Shown here one piece after another: positions 52,554-61,034 of a DNA stretch of 64,000 nt (positions within the stretch are counted from its first letter, which is position 1; each line of letters opens with the position of its first letter). The stretch lies in assembly GCA_964494345.1 (NCBI GenBank), contig CAZBSI010000009.1:54958-118957 (forward strand). The letters run 5' to 3'. The notes beneath the pieces were generated by a model. That model saw only the letters and a list, made by a program, of their open reading frames with translations. It was not told the origin of the DNA and searched no databases. The translations under genes were made by a program, and so were the position numbers. Origin of the DNA: DTKD01 sp964494345. GTDB lineage: Bacteria > Armatimonadota > UBA5829.

Positions 52554-52800
52554 GGGTTGTCGGTTAACGGTTGACGGTTGATGGTTGTCGGTTGATGGTT
52601 GTCGGTTATCGGTTGATGGTTGTCGGTTCCCAAACCATGTCATTTCGAGCGAAGCGAGAAATCTGCTTTTTCGATGTCCGATGTCAGACGTCCGAAGTCC
52701 GACCATTCAACGTTACGCCATCCACATTCCGATACAATCTAATTTCCTTTCGCGCCTTTCGCCCCTTTCGCGCTTTCGCGTTATTCCCTTCCCTTCACTT
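52553..52800. repeat. GGTTGTCGGTT tract and full-length composite repeat
   Basis: Directly after the phosphatase stop there are about eight decamer-like units of GGTTGTCGGTTGATGG type (52553-52628), then TCCCAAACC, the GNA-triloop head (52642-52662, loop GAA), the GATGTCCGATGTCAGACG block, CAACGTTACGC, and the TTTCGCCCCTTTCGCGCTTTCGCG tail. The tract and the repeat occur in the same order at 43.86 kb. Confidence 0.8.
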
Positions 52801-52817
52801 CGATCGCACAGTTCCCC

Positions 52818-52990
52818 ATCATTTCGAGCAACTTCCCTCGTCATTTCGAGCGCAGCGAGAAATCTGCTTTTTCGATGTCCGATGTCAGACGTTCGAAGTC
52901 CGACCCTTCAACGTTACGCCTTCGGCCTTCCACACGATTTCATATTTTCTGGCTTTCGCCTTTTTCGCCCTTTCGCGTTATTCCCTTCCC
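52818..52990. repeat. Second composite repeat, with truncated head before it
   Basis: A broken head (CATCATTTCGAGCAAC, 52818) is followed by a complete copy with the hairpin at 52843-52863 (loop GCA), GATGTCCGATGTCAGACG block, CAACGTTACGCC and the TTTTCTGGCTTTCGCC tail. The frame through these repeats is open and continuous with the next gene, but nothing in it resembles a protein. Confidence 0.8.
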
Positions 52991-53008
52991 CGAAACAACC
53001 CACCTCGT

Positions 53009-53037
53009 TTGCCGGTACCGCCACCTTGTTGTATAAT
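53009..53037 (+). promoter_or_regulatory. Sigma70 promoter of the phosphofructokinase gene
   Basis: TTGCCG (53009-53014), 17-base spacer, perfect TATAAT (53032-53037), about 105 bases before ATG 53147. It lies just past the repeat block. Confidence 0.75.
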
Positions 53038-53146
53038 ACCACGGGTTAATTTGCGCCCTGCAATCGCGGGCGCTGTCTTTGCGTACGTCTGTCTACGGCA
53101 AACCAGCCGAGGACTTAACAATATTAATACAAGGAAAGGTAAACAA

Positions 53147-54820
53147 ATGAACCAGGATATCTCCGCGCTGCAAAACGCACGGGCCCAATATCAGCCGAAG
53201 CTGCCGGCGGCGTTGCGGGGCAGCAGTATAAAAATAGAACTGGGAGAGCCGTCGCATCCCGCCACTGATGTGGAGACGATTCAGCAGCTTTTCCCTAACA
53301 CATTCGGTCAACCTGTGGCTCATATAGTCTCAGGGGAAAGCAACCTCAGCACGGCCCCACTGAAGGTCGGCGTAGTTCTTTCCGGCGGCCAGGCTCCCGG
53401 CGGGCACAACGTCATCGCGGGTCTCTTCGACGCCCTCAAGGCTGCCAACCCGGAGAGCAAACTCTACGGTTTCGTCAAAGGCCCCGGCGGAGTTATCAAG
53501 GGGAATTATAAGGAACTTACAGCAGAAAGCATCAAGCCTTACCGCAACACTGGCGGCTTCGATATGATCATCAGCGGACGCGACAAAATCGAAAAACCCG
53601 AAGAACTCGCGGCTTGCAAAAAGAACTTCGCCGAAATGGATCTCGATGGGCTGGTTATTATCGGCGGCGACGACTCCAACACCAACGCCGCTGTTCTGGC
53701 GGAGTACCTGCGTGCGGAGGGCTCCAAGACCGTGGTCATCGGCGTCCCGAAGACCATCGACGGCGACATGAAAAACGAGCAAATCGAGGCCAGCTTCGGC
53801 TTCGACACCGCCGCTAAGACCTATTCCGAGTTGATCGGCAACATCTGCCGCGACGCCACTTCTGCGGTCAAATACTGGCACTTCATCCGACTTATGGGCA
53901 GAGCCGCCAGCCACGTCACCCTGGAATGCGCACTGCAGACCAGGCCGAATGTCACGCTTATCTCCGAAGAAGTGCAGGCCAAAGGCACCACCCTCAGCGA
54001 GATAGTCGACTACATAGTGGACGTTATTCTCAGAAGAGCCAAAGACGGCAAGAACTACGGCGTGGTCATCGTTCCGGAGGGGCTGCCGGAGTTCATATCC
54101 GACATCAAGGCGATGATCGACGAGCTAAGCAACGTTTTGGGCAAGGATGATAGCTATATTCGTGGCCTGCCGGATCATTCCGAGCGGGTTCAGTATCTCA
54201 ACAACGTGCTCTCCGACAGCAGCGCCCGTGTCTATGGCTCGCTGCCTGTCGAGATTCAAATCGTGCTTCTCAAAAGAGACAGTCACGGCAACGTGCCGCT
54301 TTCGCAGGTGGAGACCGAGCGGTTGCTGATCGACCTGGTCTCAGATAAGATCAGGCTGCTGAAGGACCGCGGCGAGACTGACGTCAAGTTCAGCCCTCTG
54401 GCACACTTCTTCGGCTACGAAGGCAGGTGCGCGGCGCCGTCGAACTTCGATGCGGATTACACCTACTCCCTCGGCTCTGTGGCGGCCCAGCTTGTGCGGG
54501 CAGGGCTTACAGGCTATACGGTCAACATTCAGAACCTGACCAAACCCGCCGATCAGTGGGTCGCGGGGGGCACTCCGGTGACGATGATGCTCAATATGGA
54601 GATTCGCAAGGGCAAAGCCACCCCTGTTATCAAGAAAGCGCTGGTCGATTTGGAAGGGGAACCGTTTATGTGGTATGCGGCGAACCGGGTCGATTGGGCC
54701 ATCAACGACAGGTATATGTTCCCCGGCCCGATTCAATACTTCGGCCCTTCTGAGGTCTGCGACTGCACCACTATGACCCTTGATCTGGAACACTGCGGCG
54801 GCTGCGGCCAGTGTGGTTGA
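53147..54820 (+). CDS. pfp: Diphosphate--fructose-6-phosphate 1-phosphotransferase
   Basis: A 557-residue PPi-dependent phosphofructokinase of the long type. The PPi signature GGDDSNTNA (Gly173 to Ala181, with Asp176 in place of the Gly of ATP enzymes) and PKTIDGD (201-207, catalytic Asp205) are clear, with GGQAPGGHN at the phosphate site. It makes reversible glycolysis possible with PPi, matching ppdK at 2.2 kb. ATG 53147 follows AAGGAAAGG; the frame upstream to 52571 is only repeat DNA. Oddity: the C-terminus ends in a cysteine cluster (CDCTTMTLDLEHCGGCGQCG), which I do not expect in this family. Confidence 0.95.
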   Translation: MNQDISALQNARAQYQPKLPAALRGSSIKIELGEPSHPATDVETIQQLFPNTFGQPVAHIVSGESNLSTAPLKVGVVLSGGQAPGGHNVIAGLFDALKAANPESKLYGFVKGPGGVIKGNYKELTAESIKPYRNTGGFDMIISGRDKIEKPEELAACKKNFAEMDLDGLVIIGGDDSNTNAAVLAEYLRAEGSKTVVIGVPKTIDGDMKNEQIEASFGFDTAAKTYSELIGNICRDATSAVKYWHFIRLMGRAASHVTLECALQTRPNVTLISEEVQAKGTTLSEIVDYIVDVILRRAKDGKNYGVVIVPEGLPEFISDIKAMIDELSNVLGKDDSYIRGLPDHSERVQYLNNVLSDSSARVYGSLPVEIQIVLLKRDSHGNVPLSQVETERLLIDLVSDKIRLLKDRGETDVKFSPLAHFFGYEGRCAAPSNFDADYTYSLGSVAAQLVRAGLTGYTVNIQNLTKPADQWVAGGTPVTMMLNMEIRKGKATPVIKKALVDLEGEPFMWYAANRVDWAINDRYMFPGPIQYFGPSEVCDCTTMTLDLEHCGGCGQCG

Positions 54821-54863
54821 GGCTTCTAATTTTAGGGCAGGTCTGTCCTTTTACGAAATGCGG

Positions 54864-54893
54864 GGCGTCTGTGGTTTATCCACAGGCGCCTTT
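54864..54893 (+). terminator. Intrinsic terminator of pfp
   Basis: GGCGTCTGTGG/CCACAGGCGCC, 11 pairs with one G-T, loop TTTAT, followed by TTT. Confidence 0.75.
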
Positions 54894-54936
54894 GCTATGT
54901 ACAGCAACGCACGTCAGGATAGAAAATGAGGGGAAA

Positions 54937-55011
54937 TGGTGGGCGATACTGGATTCGAACCAGTGACCCCTTCGGTGTGAACGAAGTGCGCTCCCACTGC
55001 GCTAATCGCCC
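54937..55011 (-). tRNA. tRNA-Val (anticodon CAC)
   Basis: On the minus strand the acceptor stem GGGCGAT pairs with ATCGCCC. The D stem is GCGC/GCGC, the anticodon stem CTTCG/CGAAG encloses TTCACAC (anticodon CAC, reading GUG), and the T arm is ACTGG-TTCGAAT-CCAGT. The discriminator A and the CCA end are encoded. There is no intron and no partner tRNA. Confidence 0.95.
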
Positions 55012-55023
55012 CGACGGCACTTG

Positions 55024-55053
55024 ATTGTATCATGCAATATTAACCACGGTCAA
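55024..55053 (-). promoter_or_regulatory. Promoter of tRNA-Val
   Basis: On the minus strand TTGACC (55048-55053) and TACAAT (55024-55029) are 18 bases apart, just ahead of the tRNA 5' end. Confidence 0.6.
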
Positions 55054-55165
55054 GACAAAACTGGACGTTGCGTCTTGGTAATATGGGTTTGGGCGGCCGC
55101 TTCAAATGTAAACTTTTCTTGCTGGTCAGTCGTTTATACAACTGGGGATTAGGGAATGCAAGAGT

Positions 55166-55771
55166 ATGCGACAGGCAGACGAGCTTCTTTCTGAAAATGA
55201 AATATTGATCTCTCGATTTCAGAGGGGTGAGGCCGAGGCGTTTGATCGGTTGATGGCTATCCACACGGATAAGATATTCTCCCTTGCGTGGGGGGTGCTT
55301 CAGAATCGTGAGGACGCGATTGACGCCACACAGGAGGTGTTCATCAAACTGCACTCCGCGCTTGGCAAGTTTCGCCCGTCTGATAATCTCAACGCCTGGC
55401 TGTATCGCGTGTGTCTGAATCACTGCATTGATCGCAAGCGCAGGGCCAAATGGTCAACCAACGCGATCAGCGATGAAGATTGGCAACTATTAAGAGGCTC
55501 TGAAGACGACGAGCCGGAGTATCGCGCCTGTCAAAGCGAGGTCGGGCGGACCATTCGCTGGGCGGTCGATAGATTGCCGGAACGCCAAAGGCTGGTGTTT
55601 ATCCTGCGCCATTATAAGCTACTATCGATTAAGGAGATAGGGGAGGCGATCGGATGCACGCCCGGAGCGGTAAAGGCTCATCTTTCTCGTGCGACTGCGC
55701 GTGTGCGAGATGAGCTGAAGGGGACTGAGCTGTTTGAGATGTTGCAGTCCTCGGAGGTAGACAGAAAATGA
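55166..55771 (+). CDS. ECF-family RNA polymerase sigma factor
   Basis: A 201-residue sigma factor. Region 2 runs from about 20 to 90 (FDRLMAIHTDKIFSLAWGVL, then REDAIDATQEVFIKLHSAL and LNAWLYRVCLNHCIDRKRR); region 4 from about 130 to 185 (LPERQRLVFILRHYKLLSIKEI, then IGCTPGAVKAHLSRATARVR). No extra C-terminal domain. The last 4 bases overlap the anti-sigma gene, so the two are made together and the regulator is probably held inactive until an envelope signal. ATG 55166 has a modest ribosome site (AAGAG). Confidence 0.95.
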   Translation: MRQADELLSENEILISRFQRGEAEAFDRLMAIHTDKIFSLAWGVLQNREDAIDATQEVFIKLHSALGKFRPSDNLNAWLYRVCLNHCIDRKRRAKWSTNAISDEDWQLLRGSEDDEPEYRACQSEVGRTIRWAVDRLPERQRLVFILRHYKLLSIKEIGEAIGCTPGAVKAHLSRATARVRDELKGTELFEMLQSSEVDRK

Positions 55772-56493
55772 ACTGCAGGCAAGCAAAAGAACTTATGGGG
55801 GCGTACCTCTACGGTGATCTTGACCCGGATCAGATGAGAGAGCTTAGATTGCACGCCAAAGATTGCACGTGCTGTCGCGAAGATCTGCTTTCGAGAGGCA
55901 AGGTGATATCCGTTCTCAATGATTCTGTGCCGGCAATCTCAGACACCGATCGCCAGAGGATAGCCTGGTCGGTTAAAGGTGCAGTGCGCAACCAGCAGGC
56001 GTATAAGACACCGCTGATAGTCCGGTTGGCGCCGACTGCGGCATTGGTCGCAGCCGTGCTGTTGACGGGTTTTTTTGCAGGCAAAATCACTAATCGCCCA
56101 TCACATCAGGCTAAAGTAGTCGACAAAAAACCGACCCGGGCTGCCGTCACCGTGGAAGTCAAAGAAATGCAGGCTCCAAAAGGGAAGGCTGTCGAGCCTG
56201 CTGCTCAGTTAATTGAGGTTCTGAAGGCGATCAATCTCCCGGCCGCGATTACCGGTGGCTCTCGCGAGACGACGCCTGGCAGAGGGCAATCCGAGCAGCG
56301 ACATTATAAACCCGCGCCAACCTCAGACGCGGCCGTGGTCGATGCGCCTGCCAAAACAAAACCATCCGCTGATCGGAAGGAATCTTCAGAGAGTATGCAG
56401 AACTCTGAGGCAAAGGTTGAGGCGGAAAACACCAAACTTCCGAAGGTGACTGATCCCAGAAGCGCGGAGACGACCCCGTCTGCAGATCAATAG
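55768..56493 (+). CDS. Anti-sigma factor with zinc-binding domain
   Basis: A 241-residue single-pass membrane protein. The cytoplasmic N-terminus has the ZAS motif His-x3-Cys-x2-Cys (HAKDCTCC, about 31-38) after MNCRQAKELMGAYLYGDLD, which binds the sigma factor. One helix (LAPTAALVAAVLLTGFFAG, about 88-106) leads to about 130 extracytoplasmic residues rich in Lys, Ala, Pro and Glu, with no recognisable sensor domain. It is coupled to the sigma gene by ATGA overlap and followed 6 bases later by an exported protein gene, probably part of the same operon. Confidence 0.9.
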   Translation: MNCRQAKELMGAYLYGDLDPDQMRELRLHAKDCTCCREDLLSRGKVISVLNDSVPAISDTDRQRIAWSVKGAVRNQQAYKTPLIVRLAPTAALVAAVLLTGFFAGKITNRPSHQAKVVDKKPTRAAVTVEVKEMQAPKGKAVEPAAQLIEVLKAINLPAAITGGSRETTPGRGQSEQRHYKPAPTSDAAVVDAPAKTKPSADRKESSESMQNSEAKVEAENTKLPKVTDPRSAETTPSADQ

Positions 56494-56499
56494 AGCGAT

Positions 56500-57564
56500 A
56501 TGGGCAAAAACAATCGAATTTTCCTGGCGATGTTGGCGATTTTGCTGTGCACGTTCTCTCGTCTGTCAGCTCAGACGCCGGCGAGCGTCGAGGTTCGACC
56601 TCTGGATCAACCCACTGCAAAACCATTAATCCTCATCAATGGAAAGCTCGCCGAGATAGACAACGCCGAAATGGCGGTTCGCGGCCAGCAGGTTATGATC
56701 TGGATACGTGAGCTTGAGAAACTCGGCTGGGGCGCTGTGCAGCCGGGCAGCTCACCTGAAAAGACCCAGTTCAAAGCCGGCGCAATCACCCTGACGTTCA
56801 CTAAAAACGAGGGCGCCGCTATGGTGAACTCCCTTAGTGTTCAGCTTCCAATCGAGACCTACCTCAGAGACGGCCGCCTTATGGTGCCGTTGTCGTTTGT
56901 TGCAAAGTCGCTGGGTTACACATATAACCTCGCGACACGACCGGTTGCGGATATCTCCACCATCGCTGCTCCGCCGCCGCCGAAACCAAACGAATTGCGC
57001 GGGCAGGTGGTGTACAGAGGCAAGGGAGCGGCAGGCATCAAAGTCTCTCTGGTCGACCCGGATTACAATACGATCAAGGGTTACCTGGCCACCACTAACG
57101 ACGGCGGTGAATATGCTTTCGACTCTCTGCCGAATGGAAAGTATCTGGCGTATGTGTGGGTCGGTCACAACCCGGATTATTTTAATCGCGTCTCGGAGGA
57201 GGTCGAAGTAACTGGCGGTAAGACGGCGCAGTTCAAACCGATTAGCCTCGGCAAGATACTTCATCCCATACGTCCTAAAGCGGAGCAAACCATACCCTGG
57301 GCGGCAAAATATATCTTTGAGTGGACTGTTTGTGAAGGAACTGCCGCTTATAAACTCGTAATTACTAAACAAGGGACACAGCAGGAATTAGTCTCGGTGA
57401 CCACATCTAACCCCAAAGCAGAGATAGTCACCGCAAAACTTGTCCCGGGTAATGTTTATGTGGCAGATATTGAGGCACGGGACGCCGAAGGACGATTTCT
57501 CGGCGGAACTGTTGGCGCGGGCGGCAAATTGTGGACTTTCAGCATATCGGAAAGCAAGCAATAG
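56500..57564 (+). CDS. Exported protein with copper-amine-oxidase N-terminal-like and carboxypeptidase-regulatory-like domains
   Basis: A 354-residue exported protein. Signal peptide IFLAMLAILLCTFSRLSAQ. Residues about 40-150 match the stalk domain named after copper amine oxidase N-termini (LILINGKLAEIDNAEM, then YLRDGRLMVPLSFVAKSLGY). Then comes a carboxypeptidase-regulatory-like beta domain (ELRGQVVYRGKGAAGIKVSL, about 165-245) and a further beta domain to the end. It has no oxidase part. It follows the anti-sigma gene after 6 bases and may be the envelope component sensed or controlled by the sigma system (inference). Confidence 0.82.
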   Translation: MGKNNRIFLAMLAILLCTFSRLSAQTPASVEVRPLDQPTAKPLILINGKLAEIDNAEMAVRGQQVMIWIRELEKLGWGAVQPGSSPEKTQFKAGAITLTFTKNEGAAMVNSLSVQLPIETYLRDGRLMVPLSFVAKSLGYTYNLATRPVADISTIAAPPPPKPNELRGQVVYRGKGAAGIKVSLVDPDYNTIKGYLATTNDGGEYAFDSLPNGKYLAYVWVGHNPDYFNRVSEEVEVTGGKTAQFKPISLGKILHPIRPKAEQTIPWAAKYIFEWTVCEGTAAYKLVITKQGTQQELVSVTTSNPKAEIVTAKLVPGNVYVADIEARDAEGRFLGGTVGAGGKLWTFSISESKQ

Positions 57565-57651
57565 ACTAACCACTGCCGTTCGTCGAAGACACTCTCTTAC
57601 ACACTACTCCTCTGAATACCGGGACACAACTACCAGAAAGGCGATTTATCA

Positions 57652-58464
57652 GTGGGACCCATCAAGCTTAGAATCATGAGCGCTAACATTCGCGTTGATG
57701 TGAAGGAAGACAGGGATACGGGGGACAATTGGGAGGCGCGGGAAGAGTTTTGCGCGAAGGTCATGGCTTCAAACGCCCCGGATGTCATCGGCATTCAAGA
57801 GGCACAAAACCGGCACTTTCATGACCTGCAAGCGCGGCTGCTAAAATATGACACCTATGGCATGGCTACGCTCAATCCTGTCTACACGCCGAGTAACTTC
57901 ATCATGTACGACCGCAGCCGGTTCGAGCTGATTTCGGCGGGAGGGTTCTGGCTGTCTGAAACCCCTCATATCGAAGGATCCAAGTCGTGGGACTGTGCAA
58001 ACCCTCGATTTGCTAACTATGTCTTGCTGAGGGATTATGAATCCAGAAAGAGTTTTCGGTTCTGGAACGTGCATTTCGATCACATAGGCCAGACTGCGCG
58101 GAGGATGCAGGCTCAGATGATGGTCGAGGCCAGCCAGGTTTTCAAAGATGACCTGCCGCAGTTTCTCACAGGCGATTTCAACTCCGATATGAAACACCCT
58201 GCAATTGGCATACTGAAAGATGGTGGTTGGGTTGATACCTACGCCGCAGCTCACGGCCCGGAAGACCCTGGTTTTACGTTTCACGCATTTTTGGGCCCAA
58301 AATACGCTGAGTCACGTCCGGCAAACAAAATACCGGGCAAAATAGACTTCATTTTCAGCCGAGGCCCGGTTGAGTCACATGATTCATATATAATCAAAGA
58401 CCACAAATACGGCCACTATCCAAGCGACCACTATTTCCTGGTGGCGGATGTGACGTTTACGTAG
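57652..58464 (+). CDS. Endonuclease/exonuclease/phosphatase (EEP) family hydrolase
   Basis: A 270-residue soluble phosphodiesterase or phosphatase. Active-site residues are visible in order: Asn in MSANIRVDV, Glu in VIGIQEAQNR, His/Asp in FWNVHFDHIG, Asp-Asn in LTGDFNSD, Asp in KIDFIF, and Asp-His in YPSDHYFLV. No signal peptide, so it acts in the cytosol. The family covers nucleases, phospholipases and sugar phosphatases; substrate unknown. GTG 57652 follows AGAAAGGCG. Separate from the sigma operon by 87 bases. Confidence 0.9.
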   Translation: MGPIKLRIMSANIRVDVKEDRDTGDNWEAREEFCAKVMASNAPDVIGIQEAQNRHFHDLQARLLKYDTYGMATLNPVYTPSNFIMYDRSRFELISAGGFWLSETPHIEGSKSWDCANPRFANYVLLRDYESRKSFRFWNVHFDHIGQTARRMQAQMMVEASQVFKDDLPQFLTGDFNSDMKHPAIGILKDGGWVDTYAAAHGPEDPGFTFHAFLGPKYAESRPANKIPGKIDFIFSRGPVESHDSYIIKDHKYGHYPSDHYFLVADVTFT

Positions 58465-58529
58465 AGCGGTTGCGGTTAGATCACCCCATAACCCTACTTT
58501 CTTCCAACGATAACGGGATTGGCCGATCT

Positions 58530-58664
58530 CCGTCTCGGCCATTCCCTTCGTGAACCGAAATGGCCGGGACAGAGGCCCGGCCACTACATCAATTCGCTGC
58601 ACAATCTACATCATTTTCTGGTTTTCGCTTTTTTCGCGCTTTCGCGTTTCTCCCTTCCTCACGT
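58530..58664. repeat. Two GGCCG hairpin repeats and a composite-repeat tail
   Basis: GGCCGATCTCCGTCTCGGCC (about 58532-58551) and GGCCGGG...CCCGGCC (58562-58582) belong to the family at 1001-1057. They are followed by the TTTTCTGGTTTTCGCTTTTTTC...CTTTCGCGTTTC tail of the composite repeat (58609-58653) without its head. Confidence 0.7.
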
Positions 58665-59858
58665 ATGATACTCCGCATTAATCTTCACGTAATCATACGA
58701 AAAATCGCACGTAAACGCTGTCGCACATTCGCCACCCAGCCCCAAATCCAGAGTGATTATCAATTCCTTCTCCAGCATAGGTTGCCGGGCGACGTCCGGC
58801 TCAAGCTGCAACGGCTCCCCATTCTCGACTATTTTCACATCTCCAAAATAAAGAGATGTCTTCTCAGGAACGACTTTGGCATCAGACCTGCCAGCCGCGC
58901 ACAGCACTCGGCCCCAGTTAGGGTCCTCCCCAAAGATAGCGGTCTTAACCAGAGGCGAATTCGAGATGGTCATCGCAGCAGACTTTGCATCAACGTAGCT
59001 AAGGGCGTTTACCACCCGCACTTCCACATACTTAGTCGCCCCTTCGCCATCTTTGGCGCAGGCAATGGCCAGTTCGCGACAGACCTGCCCCAGCGCCTTG
59101 TCAAACGCCTCCCATTCAGGTGTGTCGTCCATTATCTCAGGGCAAGCGGACGCCCCATTAGCCAGCACGATCATAGAGTCATTCGTGCTCATATCCCCGT
59201 CAACCGTCAGGGAGTTGAAGCTGCACTCAGCGCTTGAAACCAGCGATTTGCGCAGCGCCGGGGCAGATATGTTAGCATCCGTTGTTATGAAACACAGCAT
59301 AGTCGCCATGTTCGGGCAGATCATCCCCGCACCCTTGCACATCCCACCTACCCGCACGCGCTTTCCGCCTACTTCCAGTTCATAAGCTGCTGTTTTGGGC
59401 ACTGTATCAGTGGTCATAATCGCCTGCGATGCAGATTCCCAGCCGTCCGAGGAGAGATTTCCTATAGCATCTTTCACCCCAGCTTCTATCTTATCCATCG
59501 GCAGCGGGACACCAATTATCCCGGTCGAGGCATTGAGTACTTCATTTGAATCAATTCCCAGCAGACCGCCCGCATAGTCGCAGATATGCAACGCGTCCTG
59601 CACCCCGCGCTTCCCCGTGCAAGCGTTGGCGTTTCCGCTGTTCACCACCACCGCCCTTGCGCGCCCGGGTTGCAGTCTTTCGGTGTTTATAATAATGGAA
59701 GCCGCTTTAAAAGCATTGGTCGTGAAAACCCCGGCCGCCGAGCACTCGGATTCCGAATATATTACCGCCAGATCCAGCCCCTTCTGCTTAATCCCACATC
59801 TAACACCCGCAGCCTTGAACCCCTGTGCCGCAGTAACCCCACCATCTATTTTGATCAT
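58659..59858 (-). CDS. argJ: Bifunctional ornithine acetyltransferase/N-acetylglutamate synthase
   Basis: A 399-residue arginine-biosynthesis enzyme that moves the acetyl group from N-acetylornithine to glutamate (and in bifunctional forms uses acetyl-CoA). It self-cleaves before Thr187, the nucleophile, in GAGMICPNMATML; the front part has GGVTAAQGFKAAGV and STGIIGVPLP. The last residues CDFSYDYVKINAEYHT are the normal end. The gene starts 4 bases after the stop of the FecCD gene, so it is translated from the same message; no other arginine gene is near. Confidence 0.95.
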   Translation of the reverse strand: MIKIDGGVTAAQGFKAAGVRCGIKQKGLDLAVIYSESECSAAGVFTTNAFKAASIIINTERLQPGRARAVVVNSGNANACTGKRGVQDALHICDYAGGLLGIDSNEVLNASTGIIGVPLPMDKIEAGVKDAIGNLSSDGWESASQAIMTTDTVPKTAAYELEVGGKRVRVGGMCKGAGMICPNMATMLCFITTDANISAPALRKSLVSSAECSFNSLTVDGDMSTNDSMIVLANGASACPEIMDDTPEWEAFDKALGQVCRELAIACAKDGEGATKYVEVRVVNALSYVDAKSAAMTISNSPLVKTAIFGEDPNWGRVLCAAGRSDAKVVPEKTSLYFGDVKIVENGEPLQLEPDVARQPMLEKELIITLDLGLGGECATAFTCDFSYDYVKINAEYHT

Positions 59859-59862
59859 ATCT

Positions 59863-60921
59863 CTACCCCTTGGAAGTTCTTAATAAATAAAGGAAGAACG
59901 GAGCGCCCAGCATCGCAGTCACTATCCCTACCGGCAGCCCGCTCGGCGACAGAACCACCCTCGACACGAGATCAGCCAGCACGGTAAGCGATGCACCCGC
60001 AAGCGCCGCAGTAGGTATCAGCACCCTGTGATCTGAACCGAATATCTTCCTGCATATATGCGGCACCACAAGCCCGACAAAGCCGATTATCCCGCTCACC
60101 GATACCGCCGCCGCCGTCACCAAAGACGCTACCGCCAGTATTATTATCTTCAAATTCTCCGTCTCAATGCCGAGGTGCCGGGCGCTCTCCTCGCCGAGCG
60201 CAAACAAGTTCAAGTCTCTGGCAAATGCTATAAATGCTATTAATCCGAAGATCGCAAATGGCGCTGCCAGGAATACGAACCCCCACGGGTCGACTGCATT
60301 GAAACTGCCTAAAAGCCATTGGATGATCGCACCTTGCGCCTCAGCAGGATCCCCCGCCGCCAATGCAAGCACAAAACTCAGCAACGCCCATAGAAACGAC
60401 CCTACCACTATCCCGGCCAATAAAAACGAGTGCACCGAGACCCGACCAGCCGACCTCGCGACCATATATACCATCATCATCGCGCCCATAGCGAACGCAA
60501 ACGCGACGAACGAGACCCCATATCCACCAGCAATTGTTCCTAATCCCGCCAGAGTAGCCACCCCTGCACCCAGAGCCGCGCCGGACGATACCCCGACCGT
60601 GTAAGGATCCGCCAGTGGATTCAGCAGCAGACCTTGCAAAGCCGCTCCCGCCATCGCCAGCATCGCCCCAACCAGCAGCGCCAACACAGCCCGCGGGACC
60701 CGTATCTGCCAGATAATCGTCGCATCCATCGCCGATACAGGGCCTGGTGCAAGTCCCTTCAAAATGGGTATATGCGAGCAAATTACGGCACAGGTTCTGC
60801 TCAATGGAATGCTAGATTCGCCGTAGGAAACATCCAGCGCTATAACGAGCGTAAGTATAATGAAAAGAACAATACACCCGCCTATCAGACGTCTAATTAT
60901 ATGTGTGCTTTGGCGCTTCAT
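59863..60921 (-). CDS. FecCD-family ABC transporter permease (iron-siderophore/cobalamin type)
   Basis: A 352-residue permease of the BtuC/FecCD family with about ten helices. It has RVPRAVLALLVGAMLAMAGAALQGLLLNPLADPYTVGVSSGAALGA, shown by parts RVPRAVLALLVGAMLA and QGLLLNPLADPYTVG, and GFVGLVVPHICRKIFG near the C-terminus, which contacts the ATPase. Start at ATG 60921; a GTG 21 bases upstream is possible, and neither has a good ribosome site. The substrate-binding protein and ATPase are not adjacent, so it must work with distant partners. argJ follows after 4 bases, an unexpected neighbour. Confidence 0.9.
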   Translation of the reverse strand: MKRQSTHIIRRLIGGCIVLFIILTLVIALDVSYGESSIPLSRTCAVICSHIPILKGLAPGPVSAMDATIIWQIRVPRAVLALLVGAMLAMAGAALQGLLLNPLADPYTVGVSSGAALGAGVATLAGLGTIAGGYGVSFVAFAFAMGAMMMVYMVARSAGRVSVHSFLLAGIVVGSFLWALLSFVLALAAGDPAEAQGAIIQWLLGSFNAVDPWGFVFLAAPFAIFGLIAFIAFARDLNLFALGEESARHLGIETENLKIIILAVASLVTAAAVSVSGIIGFVGLVVPHICRKIFGSDHRVLIPTAALAGASLTVLADLVSRVVLSPSGLPVGIVTAMLGAPFFLYLLRTSKG

Positions 60922-61034
60922 CGCAAGCAAAGTATACGCCACTCAGCGCCAAACAGGCAACAAGCAAGGCGGGCGATTTGGGCAGGAACCGCACCTTTCG
61001 GCGACTAACAGTATTGTATAAACGGGAGTCATAG

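Noticed and set aside
52571..53146. Long N-terminal extension of the phosphofructokinase frame
   Set aside because: The extension is translated repeat DNA (GGTTGTCGG tract and two composite repeats), has no ribosome site, and the promoter at 53009 lies inside it.
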